Below are positions 26,584 to 35,429 of a stretch of 64,000 nucleotides of DNA, piece after piece. The notes beneath the pieces were generated by a model. The model was not told where the DNA came from and searched no databases. It saw nothing but the letters and a program-made list of their open reading frames with translations. Within the stretch, counting starts at the first letter, position 1; each line of letters begins with the position of its first letter. The stretch is from Akkermansiaceae bacterium (GTDB lineage Bacteria; Verrucomicrobiota; Verrucomicrobiia; Verrucomicrobiales; Akkermansiaceae), in contig JAHCBC010000002.1 in NCBI GenBank assembly GCA_019634595.1, positions 310,001 through 374,000 on the forward strand. The letters are read 5' to 3'. The position numbers and the translations under genes were made by a program.

Positions 26584-26961
26584 CTACCCGTGGTTGCGCA
26601 TGAAATCCGCCACCTGGAAAAAGAACGCTTCCAGGGCCTCCCGCTCTTCACCGGTGATGGAGCAGGCATCCATCGCGCCGCCCATCAGCAGCAGCCAGCG
26701 GTCGCGCGCCGCTTCGTCGATTTTGAACGGCACGTGCCGCATCCGCAGCCGGGGGTGGCCCCGGGTTTCCGTATAGATGGGATTTCCCGCGATGCGGAAG
26801 CAGATGAAGTCCGCCAGCCGCCTCTCCGAGCCTTCCCAGTCATCCGGCGGATACATCGGCCCGATCAGATCGTCCTCGCGGATCCTGCGGTAAAATTCCC
26901 TTACCAGATTGCGCAACCCCACCTCTCCCAACCTGGCGGTGATCTGTTTTTCCCAAGACAT
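26584..26961 (-). CDS. Truncated hemoglobin, group II-like
   Basis: The 125-residue globin has the short 2-on-2 fold layout. Visible family residues are the Tyr in LVREFYRRI (B10), the proximal His in RMRHVPFKI (F8) and the Trp in RDRWLLLMGGAM (G8), the last being typical of group II. GPMYPPDDWEGSERRLADFI fits the CD-E region. Such proteins bind oxygen or NO and are linked to NO detoxification and redox chemistry. The ATG at 26961 fits the family N-terminus; a start at 27003 would add 14 unaligned residues. It is monocistronic. Confidence 0.85.
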   Translation of the reverse strand: MSWEKQITARLGEVGLRNLVREFYRRIREDDLIGPMYPPDDWEGSERRLADFICFRIAGNPIYTETRGHPRLRMRHVPFKIDEAARDRWLLLMGGAMDACSITGEEREALEAFFFQVADFMRNHG

Positions 26962-27116
26962 GTGCGGGTTGTGGCAAGACCCGCCAACTTGGGCAATCTC
27001 CACTTTTCATACAATATTTCCCACTCTGCGGGCGTTACTTTGATGAATGGCCGGTTTGCTCCACATTGACTTGCCGCAAGGGTTGAAATTCGTTAAGCCC
27101 CCACTGTTATTATTTC

Positions 27117-28802
27117 ATGAGTCTTGAATCCGAACCATTTTCCGCTCCTTCGCCGGAGGAGCTGGCCTCGCTGTTCCCGGGATATGCGATCGATTCGCTG
27201 ATTGCCTGCGGTGGCATGGGCGCCGTGTACCATGCACGCCAGGTCGCCCTGGACCGGGAGGTGGCGATCAAGATCCTGCCCCGTGAGTTCAGTGCGGACG
27301 AGGCGTTCCGCGACGGATTCGCCGCGGAGGCGAGGGCCATGGCCAAGCTCAACCACCCGAACCTGATCGGGGTCTATGACTTCGGCGAGGTGGACGGCAT
27401 GCTTTTCATCATCATGGAATTCGTTCCGGGGCAGTCGCTCTACCATGCGGCCTACCAGACACGGATCGAGCCGAAGGAAGCGGCACGACTGATGGCGGAA
27501 ATCTGTTCCGGCATCGCGGAGGCCCACCGCGCCGGTCTGCTCCACCGGGACATCAAGCCCGCCAATGTCCTGCTGGACGCCCACAAGCGGCCGAAAGTGG
27601 GGGATTTCGGCCTTGCCCGCCCCATCGGCACCGCCGCCCAGGAGGGCGAGGTCATTTTCGGCACGCCCGGCTACACCGCTCCGGAGGTGGTGGACCACCC
27701 CTCCCGCGTGGACGCCCGGGCGGATGTTTTTTCGCTCGGCGTGATGCTGCATGAACTGCTCACCGGAAAGCTTCCCTCCGCGGACCCTCGTCCGCCATCC
27801 GCCATCTGTGGCTGCAGCCCGAAGTTCGATGAGATCGTCAAGCGTGCCACCCAGCCCGTGGCCGCCCTCCGCTATCCGGATGCCGGGGCGATGGAAGCCG
27901 GTCTGAAGGATCTGGCTACCGTCCCCGCCTACGCGGCCGCAGCCCGCGCCGGTGCGAATCGCCCGCCCGCCGTCCGCCGCCCGCGTGCCTCCACCACCGT
28001 GGTGAAGTCGTCCGGAGGTGGTGGCATCGGCTGGATCATCGTCCTGCTCGCGCTCGGCGGTGGTGGCTGGTACTACTACACCCATTTCCACCAGAAGCCG
28101 GAGCCTCCCGCTCCTGTCGCTGAGGAGAAAACGGAGATCGTCATTCCCAGGGAGGACCGGCCCCGCCCGCAAAGACCCGTGGAACCCGAGCGCAAGATGG
28201 ACCTGCCCGGCGTGGCACAGGAGGAATCCTCATCCGGCGGCGGCTCCCGCATTTTCGACACCCCGACGTCCCCGCTCGGCTCACCGATGCCGGAGCGGCC
28301 GAAAGCCGAAGGACCCAAGCCGTTGATCGACCCGCAGCCGTTCCTTGACCGGGCGCGGGACATCATGACCAAGAGGTCCTATGACGCGCTCAACACCCGC
28401 CAGCGGGCGCTGAGGACGAACATCGACAACTTCGACCGCGAGGTCAGCCGCGCCGCCCGCCAGCAAGGCACCGCCGCCGTCTCCAGCACGGCCAAGGCCA
28501 TCAAGGCGATCCGCGAGAACAACGACCGCATCCCGGACAGCTTCAAGATCGAGGACATGCAGGACATGACCTACTCCACGCCCCTGTCCGATGCCGTGAA
28601 AGCCCAGGAAGCTGCGGATGAGAAATTCCACCAGGAGATGAAGCCGAACGCGGACATCTACATCCGCGGCATCAACATGGAGATCACCCGCCGCCAGCAG
28701 GCGAACGACGCCGGCGCCGTCATTCTCCTCAAGGAGGAGATCGAAAGGGTCCAGGCGGACTCCGAATACTTCGGCAAATTGATCGGCACGCCGAAGAGGT
28801 GA
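27117..28802 (+). CDS. Membrane Ser/Thr protein kinase
   Basis: The 561-residue protein has a kinase domain from about residue 23 to 270, with a variant glycine loop ACGGMG, VAIK lysine, HRDIKPAN, DFG and YTAPEV, so activity is expected. A linker rich in Pro/Arg is followed by one membrane helix (about 303-320, IGWIIVLLALGGGGWYYYTHF). The outer part (about 330-561) is proline-rich, then helical with long charged runs (RTNIDNFDREVSRAARQQG), likely coiled coil. This outside half differs fully from the kinase at 1683. There is no sigma factor next to it. The ATG at 27117 is the first start in the frame. Confidence 0.88.
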   Translation: MSLESEPFSAPSPEELASLFPGYAIDSLIACGGMGAVYHARQVALDREVAIKILPREFSADEAFRDGFAAEARAMAKLNHPNLIGVYDFGEVDGMLFIIMEFVPGQSLYHAAYQTRIEPKEAARLMAEICSGIAEAHRAGLLHRDIKPANVLLDAHKRPKVGDFGLARPIGTAAQEGEVIFGTPGYTAPEVVDHPSRVDARADVFSLGVMLHELLTGKLPSADPRPPSAICGCSPKFDEIVKRATQPVAALRYPDAGAMEAGLKDLATVPAYAAAARAGANRPPAVRRPRASTTVVKSSGGGGIGWIIVLLALGGGGWYYYTHFHQKPEPPAPVAEEKTEIVIPREDRPRPQRPVEPERKMDLPGVAQEESSSGGGSRIFDTPTSPLGSPMPERPKAEGPKPLIDPQPFLDRARDIMTKRSYDALNTRQRALRTNIDNFDREVSRAARQQGTAAVSSTAKAIKAIRENNDRIPDSFKIEDMQDMTYSTPLSDAVKAQEAADEKFHQEMKPNADIYIRGINMEITRRQQANDAGAVILLKEEIERVQADSEYFGKLIGTPKR

Positions 28803-28864
28803 CCGGGAGGCAGGGAATACCACACTTCCATTGCAGCCGGGAAATTACGGCATAGAGTCCGGGC

Positions 28865-31800
28865 GTGTCTTCGAAGAAGAAACCCGCTTCTCCACCGTTC
28901 CGCTCCGCCATCGTCCTCCGCGGCTGCCGCCAGCATAACCTGAAGGGGCTGGATCTGGACATTCCGCTGGGGAAACTCACGGTCGTCACCGGACCGTCCG
29001 GCTCGGGGAAATCCTCGCTAGCCTTCCACACGCTCTACGCCGAGGGACAGCGGCGCTACGTGGAGACCTTCTCCCCCTACATCCGCCAATTTTTCGACCG
29101 GATGGACAAGCCGGCGGTGGACCACATCGACGGTATTCCGCCCGCCATCGCCATCGAGCAGAAGAACAACGTCCGCACCACCCGCTCGACCGTCGGCACG
29201 CTCACCGAGATCAACGACTACCTGAAGCTGCTCTACGCCCGTGCCGCCACCGGCCACGACCCGCACACGGACGAGCCGATCCGGCCGGACTCCCCGGAGT
29301 CCGCCACCACCTGGGCGTTCGACCACCTGGCTGACCAACCGGCGATGGTCACCTTTCCCGTGCCGGTGCCGCCGGGCACGGGAGCGGAGGAGTTTTTCCC
29401 TTTCCTCAACCAGCAGGGCTACCTGCGCGTGCTCATCGGCAAAGAGGTGTTCCGGACGGACGAACCACCGGCCGAGGCGATCGGGAAGCTCCGCTCCCCG
29501 GTGCGGATCCTCCAGGACCGGGTGACGGTTAACAGCGCGAACATCGCCCGCCTGCTGGAGGCCTTCGAGGCGGCGTTCGTGCTCGGGAAAGGTCATGCCT
29601 CCATCCACGGCGGCGACACCGCCCGGGAGTTTTCCACCGGATGGACGAACCCCGCCACCGGCTTCACCCTGCGGCCGCCCACGCCCTCGCTTTTCTCCTT
29701 CAACAACCCGCTCGGCGCGTGCCCGAAGTGCCGCGGCTTCGGCCGGGTCATCGACATCGACCTGGAAAAGGCGGTGCCGGACACCTCCCTGACCATCGGA
29801 CAAGGCGCGGTGAAACCGTTCCAGGGGGAGCGTGGCGAGGAATGCCAGCGCGACCTCATGCGCTGCTGCCGCGAGCGCGGTGTGGACACGGACGTCCCGT
29901 GGGAGGACATCGACGCGACAACCCGCGAGTGGCTGTACTACGGTGACCGTAGGAAGCCGGAGCTGACGCCCGAGGAACTGGAGGAACTCTGGCGTTCCGG
30001 CGACTGGTATGGTGTGAAGGGCTTCTTCGACTGGCTGGAGACGAAGTCCTACAAGATGCACGTCCGGGTTTTCCTCTCCCGCTACCGTTCCTACACCGCC
30101 TGCCCGGTCTGCCGGGGCAAGCGGCTCCAGCCTGAGGCGCTGTGCTTCAAGATCGCGGGGAAAACGCTGCCGGACCTGTGGAGCCTGCCCGTTTCCGAGT
30201 TCCTGCCATGGATGTCCGGCATCCGCAAAACCGTGGTCAGCCCGCAGACGAAGGATGCCACGCTCGACCTGGTGCTGGCGGAGATCACCTCCCGTCTCGG
30301 CTATCTGGATGAAGTCGGCCTCGGCTACCTCACGCTGGACCGCCCGACCCGCACGCTCTCCGGCGGCGAGATCGAACGTGTGAACCTGACCACCTGCCTG
30401 GGCGCATCCCTGACCGGCACCCTGTTCGTGCTGGATGAGCCGACGGTCGGCCTGCACGCGCGGGACATCGACCGTCTGGTAGGCGTGATGCACGGCCTCC
30501 GTGACAAGGGCAACACCCTGGTGGTGGTGGAGCATGAACATGCGGTCATGCACGCCGCCGACCATCTCATCGACATCGGTCCGGGTGCGGGCCAGCACGG
30601 CGGCAGCCTCGTCTATGAAGGACCGGTGACCGCCAAGGGCAAGCCGGACGGCACGCTGGGCTGGCTCACCGGGCGGAAGTCCATCCAGGTTCCGGCGAAG
30701 CGCAGGAAGCCCGGAAAGAAGAAGATCGAGATCCGCGGGGCGAGCCGCCACAACCTGAAGCGGCTGGACGCGGACCTGCCGCTCGGCCTTTTCGTCTGCC
30801 TCACCGGCGTCTCCGGCTCCGGCAAGTCCACCTTCGCCCATGATGTGCTCTACGCGAACCTCGCCACCCGGCTGGGCAAGGACATCGGCGAGACAGACCC
30901 GGCACCGCTGAAGGATCTACGGGGTTCCCAGTACGTCAGCGGCGTGCAGCTCGTGGACCAGTCACCGCTGGCCCGCACGCCGCGCTCCACCCCGGCCGTT
31001 CTGCTCGGCGCGTTCGACCCGATCCGCCAGCTTTTCGCGCTCACGGATGAGGCGAAGGCGCGGGAACTGACCACCGGCTTCTTTTCCTTCAACTCCGGCG
31101 AGGGCCGCTGCGACCGCTGCGCGGGTGTCGGCAGCGAGAAGGTGGAGATGCAGTTCCTTTCCGACATCCACGTCACCTGCCCGGACTGCAACGGCCGCCG
31201 CTACAAGGCATCCACGCTGGATTTCCACTACCGCGGCAAGTCCATCGCGGACATCCTCGACCTCACCGTGGACGAGGCGCTCACCTTCTACACGGTCCCC
31301 ACCGGCACGCCGTCCTTTGACAAAAGGCAGGACAGCATCCGCGCCATCCTGCATCCGCTGGCGGAAGTCGGCCTCGGCTACATCAAGCTCGGCCAGCCGC
31401 TCAACACGCTCTCCGGTGGAGAGTCCCAGCGCCTGAAACTCTGCCAGCTCCTCTCCGGCGGCGCGGATGGCGTCACGGATGGCAGTCTCCTGATCCTCGA
31501 CGAGCCGACCACCGGCCTCCATTTCTCCGACATCGAGAAGCTGCTCGGTGTGTTCCAGAAGCTGGTCGATGGCGGCCACTCGCTCCTCGTCATCGAGCAC
31601 AACATGGACGTCATCAAGTCCGCGGACTGGATCCTCGACCTGGGTCCTGAGGCAGGTGCCCATGGCGGCAGCCTCGTCGGTGACGGATCTCCGGAGCACA
31701 TCGCCACACTGGACACCGTGACCGGTGGCTTTGTCCGCAAAGCGCTCTCCGGAAAAGGCGAGCTGCTGGAGCGCGCCGCATTGCCCGCCCCATCACCCGC

Positions 31801-34408
31801 CGCGAACGAGATCACGCTGCGCGGTGCCCGCCACCACAACCTCAAGAACATCTCCATCGACATCCCGCGCGATCAGTTCGTGGTCGTCTCCGGCCTTTCC
31901 GGATCGGGCAAATCCACACTCGCCTTCGACATCCTGTTCGCGGAGGGCCAGCGGCGTTTCCTCGACTCCATGTCCGCCTACGCGCGGCAGTTCGCGGAGC
32001 AGCTCGAGAAGCCGGAGATCGACCAGCTCGCCGGCCTGCCACCCACCGTCGCCATCGAGCAACGGGTGTCACAGGGCGGCGGAAAATCGACCGTCGCCAC
32101 CGTCACGGAGCTGTGGAACTTCATCCGCCTGCTCTACTCGAAACTCGGCACGCTCTACTGCCCGGACTGCCAGGTCCCGGTGGAGAAGCAGTCGCTCGCC
32201 GCGATCGAGAACGCCGTCCGCAAGCACCTGAAAAGCGGCGCGGTTTCCATCCTCGCCCCGCTCATCAAGGGCCGGAAAGGCTTCCACACCGAAGTCGCGG
32301 AGTGGGCCGGAAAGCACGGGTTCAGCAAGCTGCTGGTGGATGGAAAATACAAGGAAGTGGAGGGCTTCCAGCGGTTGGAGCGCTTCAAGGAACACGACAT
32401 CGACGTGGTGGTCGCGGAGCTTGGCAAGGCGGCGAAGGATACCTCCTCCATCGGGCACGCGCTGGACATCGGCAAGGGCATCATCCGCGTGCAGTCCGCC
32501 GACCGGAAGTTCCACCTGCTGTCCACCAAGGCGAACTGCCCGAGCTGCAGCAAGTCGTTCGAGGATCTCGACCCGCGCCTGTTTTCGTTCAACTCACCGC
32601 ACGGCTGGTGCCCGGAGTGCCGCGGCCATGGCCGCGTGCCGAAGCGCCGCAAGCGGTTCGACACCTCCCGCTTCGAGTCCGTGCTGGAGGCGGAGATGGA
32701 CGCCGACCGCTCGATCGACCGGATGGACGCGCACGAACTCGTCCAGTGCCCGGCCTGCCACGGCAGCCGCCTCAATCCGACGGCGGCCTCCGTCCACCTC
32801 GGACCGACGCCCATCTCGTCGCTCTCGAACCTCTCCATCGACAATGCGGGCAAGCATTTCGCGAAGCTGAAATTCAGCGGCGACCGTGAGGCGCTCATCG
32901 CCCGCGACATCCTGCCGGAGATCCGCCAGCGGCTTTCCTTCCTCCAAGAAGTCGGCCTCGGCTACCTCCAGCTCGACCGCTCCGGCACCACACTCTCCGG
33001 CGGCGAAAGCCAGCGCATCCGCCTGGCCGCGCAGCTCGGCTCGAACCTCCGCGGCGTCCTCTACGTGCTGGATGAACCGACCATCGGCCTCCATCCACGG
33101 GACAACGCCGCGCTGCTGAAAACTCTCGGTTCTCTGCGGGACCAGGGGAACTCGCTCATCGTCGTCGAGCATGACGAGGACACCATCGCGCAGGCGGACC
33201 ATCTCGTTGACCTCGGCCCCGGCGCGGGCCGTCTCGGAGGGCAGGTGGTCTATCAGGGCAAGCCGCCGAAGATGGATGAAAAGTCGCGCAAGACCGCCGC
33301 GGCCCATCCGGAGTCACCCACCTACCGCGCGCTCTCGCAGCCGATCAACCACCCCATCCGCGGCGAACGCCGTCCGGTGCCGAAGAACCACCCGATGCTC
33401 CACCTGACGGAGTGCCGCGCGAACAACCTGAAGGGCATCGACGTTTCCATCCCCACTGGCCGCCTCACCGTCCTCACCGGCATCTCCGGTTCCGGCAAGT
33501 CCACGCTCATGCACTCCTGCATCGCGGAGGCCGCCGCACTGGCGGGCAAGAAAGGGAAGAACACGCATTTCAAGAAGGCCACCGGCTTCGACAAACTCCA
33601 GAACGTCTATGAGGTGGACCAGTCGCCTATCGGCAAGACATCCCGCTCCTGTCCGGCAACCTATGTGAAGGTGTTCGACGACATCCGCGCCCTCTTCGCC
33701 CAGCTTCCGGAGGCCCGCATGCGCGGCTTCGACGCCTCGCGCTTTTCCTTCAACACCGACGGCGGACGCTGCCCGGACTGCAAGGGCAACGGCCGCGTGA
33801 AGCTGGAAATGGACTTCCTGCCATCCACTTGGGTTCATTGCGAAACCTGCAACGGCGCGCGCTACAATCCGGCGACACTGGAGGTGACCTTCCGCGAAAA
33901 GAACATCGGTGAGGTGCTGGCGATGACCATCGATGAGGCGGCTTCATTCTTCGAGTCCCAGCCGCGCATCGCCGCGCCGCTGCGCCTGATGGCGGACACC
34001 GGCCTCGGCTACCTCCAGCTCGGCCAGGCGTCGCCGACACTTTCCGGCGGTGAGGCGCAGCGCATCAAGCTGGTGTCCGAGCTGACCCGCGGCCGTGTGA
34101 CGGCGAGGAACCTGAAGACGCTCAGCCGCGTGAACCTCTACCTCATCGAGGAGCCGACCGTCGGCCTCCACCTGGAGGACGTCCGCCGCCTCATTGATGT
34201 GCTGCACCGCCTGGTTGATGAGGGGCACACCGTCATCGTCATCGAGCACCACATGGCCGTCGCCGCGGAAGCGGACTGGATCCTCGACATGGGTCCTGAG
34301 GCCGGCGACAACGGCGGGAAAATCATCGCCGAAGGGCCGCCGGAGAAGATCGTGAAATCGAAATCATCGCGGACGGCACCGTTCCTCAAGGCGGCGCTGG
34401 GGCTGTGA
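28865..34408 (+). CDS. uvrA: Double-length excinuclease ABC subunit A
   Basis: UvrA is the damage-recognition ATPase of nucleotide excision repair. This protein has 1847 residues, about twice the usual 940, and is two UvrA units in one chain. Four Walker A motifs ([36 protein letters not shown]) and four ABC signatures ([44 protein letters not shown]) are visible, with several CxxC zinc-module pairs ([48 protein letters not shown]). The same tandem form is known from Chlamydiae and Planctomycetes. Since normal UvrA acts as a dimer with four ATP sites, this chain may work as a built-in dimer. The start is a GTG at 28865. Confidence 0.95.
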   Translation: MSSKKKPASPPFRSAIVLRGCRQHNLKGLDLDIPLGKLTVVTGPSGSGKSSLAFHTLYAEGQRRYVETFSPYIRQFFDRMDKPAVDHIDGIPPAIAIEQKNNVRTTRSTVGTLTEINDYLKLLYARAATGHDPHTDEPIRPDSPESATTWAFDHLADQPAMVTFPVPVPPGTGAEEFFPFLNQQGYLRVLIGKEVFRTDEPPAEAIGKLRSPVRILQDRVTVNSANIARLLEAFEAAFVLGKGHASIHGGDTAREFSTGWTNPATGFTLRPPTPSLFSFNNPLGACPKCRGFGRVIDIDLEKAVPDTSLTIGQGAVKPFQGERGEECQRDLMRCCRERGVDTDVPWEDIDATTREWLYYGDRRKPELTPEELEELWRSGDWYGVKGFFDWLETKSYKMHVRVFLSRYRSYTACPVCRGKRLQPEALCFKIAGKTLPDLWSLPVSEFLPWMSGIRKTVVSPQTKDATLDLVLAEITSRLGYLDEVGLGYLTLDRPTRTLSGGEIERVNLTTCLGASLTGTLFVLDEPTVGLHARDIDRLVGVMHGLRDKGNTLVVVEHEHAVMHAADHLIDIGPGAGQHGGSLVYEGPVTAKGKPDGTLGWLTGRKSIQVPAKRRKPGKKKIEIRGASRHNLKRLDADLPLGLFVCLTGVSGSGKSTFAHDVLYANLATRLGKDIGETDPAPLKDLRGSQYVSGVQLVDQSPLARTPRSTPAVLLGAFDPIRQLFALTDEAKARELTTGFFSFNSGEGRCDRCAGVGSEKVEMQFLSDIHVTCPDCNGRRYKASTLDFHYRGKSIADILDLTVDEALTFYTVPTGTPSFDKRQDSIRAILHPLAEVGLGYIKLGQPLNTLSGGESQRLKLCQLLSGGADGVTDGSLLILDEPTTGLHFSDIEKLLGVFQKLVDGGHSLLVIEHNMDVIKSADWILDLGPEAGAHGGSLVGDGSPEHIATLDTVTGGFVRKALSGKGELLERAALPAPSPAANEITLRGARHHNLKNISIDIPRDQFVVVSGLSGSGKSTLAFDILFAEGQRRFLDSMSAYARQFAEQLEKPEIDQLAGLPPTVAIEQRVSQGGGKSTVATVTELWNFIRLLYSKLGTLYCPDCQVPVEKQSLAAIENAVRKHLKSGAVSILAPLIKGRKGFHTEVAEWAGKHGFSKLLVDGKYKEVEGFQRLERFKEHDIDVVVAELGKAAKDTSSIGHALDIGKGIIRVQSADRKFHLLSTKANCPSCSKSFEDLDPRLFSFNSPHGWCPECRGHGRVPKRRKRFDTSRFESVLEAEMDADRSIDRMDAHELVQCPACHGSRLNPTAASVHLGPTPISSLSNLSIDNAGKHFAKLKFSGDREALIARDILPEIRQRLSFLQEVGLGYLQLDRSGTTLSGGESQRIRLAAQLGSNLRGVLYVLDEPTIGLHPRDNAALLKTLGSLRDQGNSLIVVEHDEDTIAQADHLVDLGPGAGRLGGQVVYQGKPPKMDEKSRKTAAAHPESPTYRALSQPINHPIRGERRPVPKNHPMLHLTECRANNLKGIDVSIPTGRLTVLTGISGSGKSTLMHSCIAEAAALAGKKGKNTHFKKATGFDKLQNVYEVDQSPIGKTSRSCPATYVKVFDDIRALFAQLPEARMRGFDASRFSFNTDGGRCPDCKGNGRVKLEMDFLPSTWVHCETCNGARYNPATLEVTFREKNIGEVLAMTIDEAASFFESQPRIAAPLRLMADTGLGYLQLGQASPTLSGGEAQRIKLVSELTRGRVTARNLKTLSRVNLYLIEEPTVGLHLEDVRRLIDVLHRLVDEGHTVIVIEHHMAVAAEADWILDMGPEAGDNGGKIIAEGPPEKIVKSKSSRTAPFLKAALGL

Positions 34409-34473
34409 ACCGCAGGTTGATGGCAGTCTCCACCACCGGATGCCATGGAAGGATGCCGCTGCGTCGGGTGGTT

Positions 34474-35319
34474 TCATGATCCCGCCGGAACCGTCGGCTT
34501 CTTGATCGGCTTCAGCACGTTCCAGGCGGTGACCCATTCGTGGCCGGTGCGGGTAAAGCCCTGCTCCAGCAGCCGTTGCTGCATGTCCGGGTAGTGGGCC
34601 GCACCGTAGAAGATGCCGACCTTTTTCCGGCCCGCGCCGAGTTCCCGCGCCAGCACCTCCAGGCAGCGGATGTTGCGGTCGCCGATGATCACGTTGTCCC
34701 CCGCGAGCCTGGAGATCTGGTCCTCCGCATCCCCCAGCGTGTGGATGAGGGAAAGTTTCAGCAGATCCGCCCGGCCGAAGACGGCCCCGAGGATGAATTT
34801 GACCGGGTTCGGCTGCGTGCCGGAGTGGTCGAGCTTGAGCATGAACTTGAGGAGTGACTCGCCGCGTTCCTCCAGCTTCTCGCTGAACTCGCTGGCGGTC
34901 AGATCCGCATGGAGGAAATTCTCCGCGTGGTAGTCGATGTGGTCCACCTGCCCCACCAGCTTCAGCGCACGGGCGGCCTGGTCATAGATGACGGCGAGGG
35001 GATCGGGCGCTTCCTGGTCCTCCACCTTCGGCGCGGGTTCGTCATCCGGTTTGATGCCCTCCCCGCCGATCATTTCGAAAAGCAGCACCTCGTAGTCCGC
35101 GAACCGCTTGTTGAGGTCCTGGTAATAGGCCCTGTCCCCGATGTGGACGGCACCGATGAGGTCCACCACCGTGCCGTCTTTCTCATAGCGGGTGATGCCG
35201 GTCTGGAGCCGGGCGGCCTTCGCGTCCTCCTCCACGCGGATGAATTCCTTTTCTTCCGCCCGGGAGTGGACCGGCAGGAGGAAAAACAGCGCGGCGGCGA
35301 AAACGGCGGGACGTTTCAT
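34474..35319 (-). CDS. Exported TraB/GumN-like protein
   Basis: The 281-residue protein has a signal peptide (MKRPAVFAAALFFLLPVHSRA). Two conserved patches resemble the TraB/PrgY/GumN family: VDLIGAVHIGDRAYYQDL near residue 50, and GIFYGAAHYPDMQQRLL near residue 245, each with a His that may bind metal or act in catalysis. LLFEMIGGEG is a further family-like element. The family is a proposed metallo-hydrolase group; bacterial function is unclear. The ATG at 35319 starts the signal peptide; 37 residues of open frame upstream are not used. It is divergent from ispG, sharing a 110-bp control region. Confidence 0.65.
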   Translation of the reverse strand: MKRPAVFAAALFFLLPVHSRAEEKEFIRVEEDAKAARLQTGITRYEKDGTVVDLIGAVHIGDRAYYQDLNKRFADYEVLLFEMIGGEGIKPDDEPAPKVEDQEAPDPLAVIYDQAARALKLVGQVDHIDYHAENFLHADLTASEFSEKLEERGESLLKFMLKLDHSGTQPNPVKFILGAVFGRADLLKLSLIHTLGDAEDQISRLAGDNVIIGDRNIRCLEVLARELGAGRKKVGIFYGAAHYPDMQQRLLEQGFTRTGHEWVTAWNVLKPIKKPTVPAGS

Positions 35320-35429
35320 GGCAGTGGGCCGGATTCTGGCACCGGAACCCCTGTGCGGCGAGGGATTTGTAAAGGTTGGTGCGGGCGACCGTTGCCGATG
35401 CCGGGATTTTCGCTTACAGGTCTTTGTCA

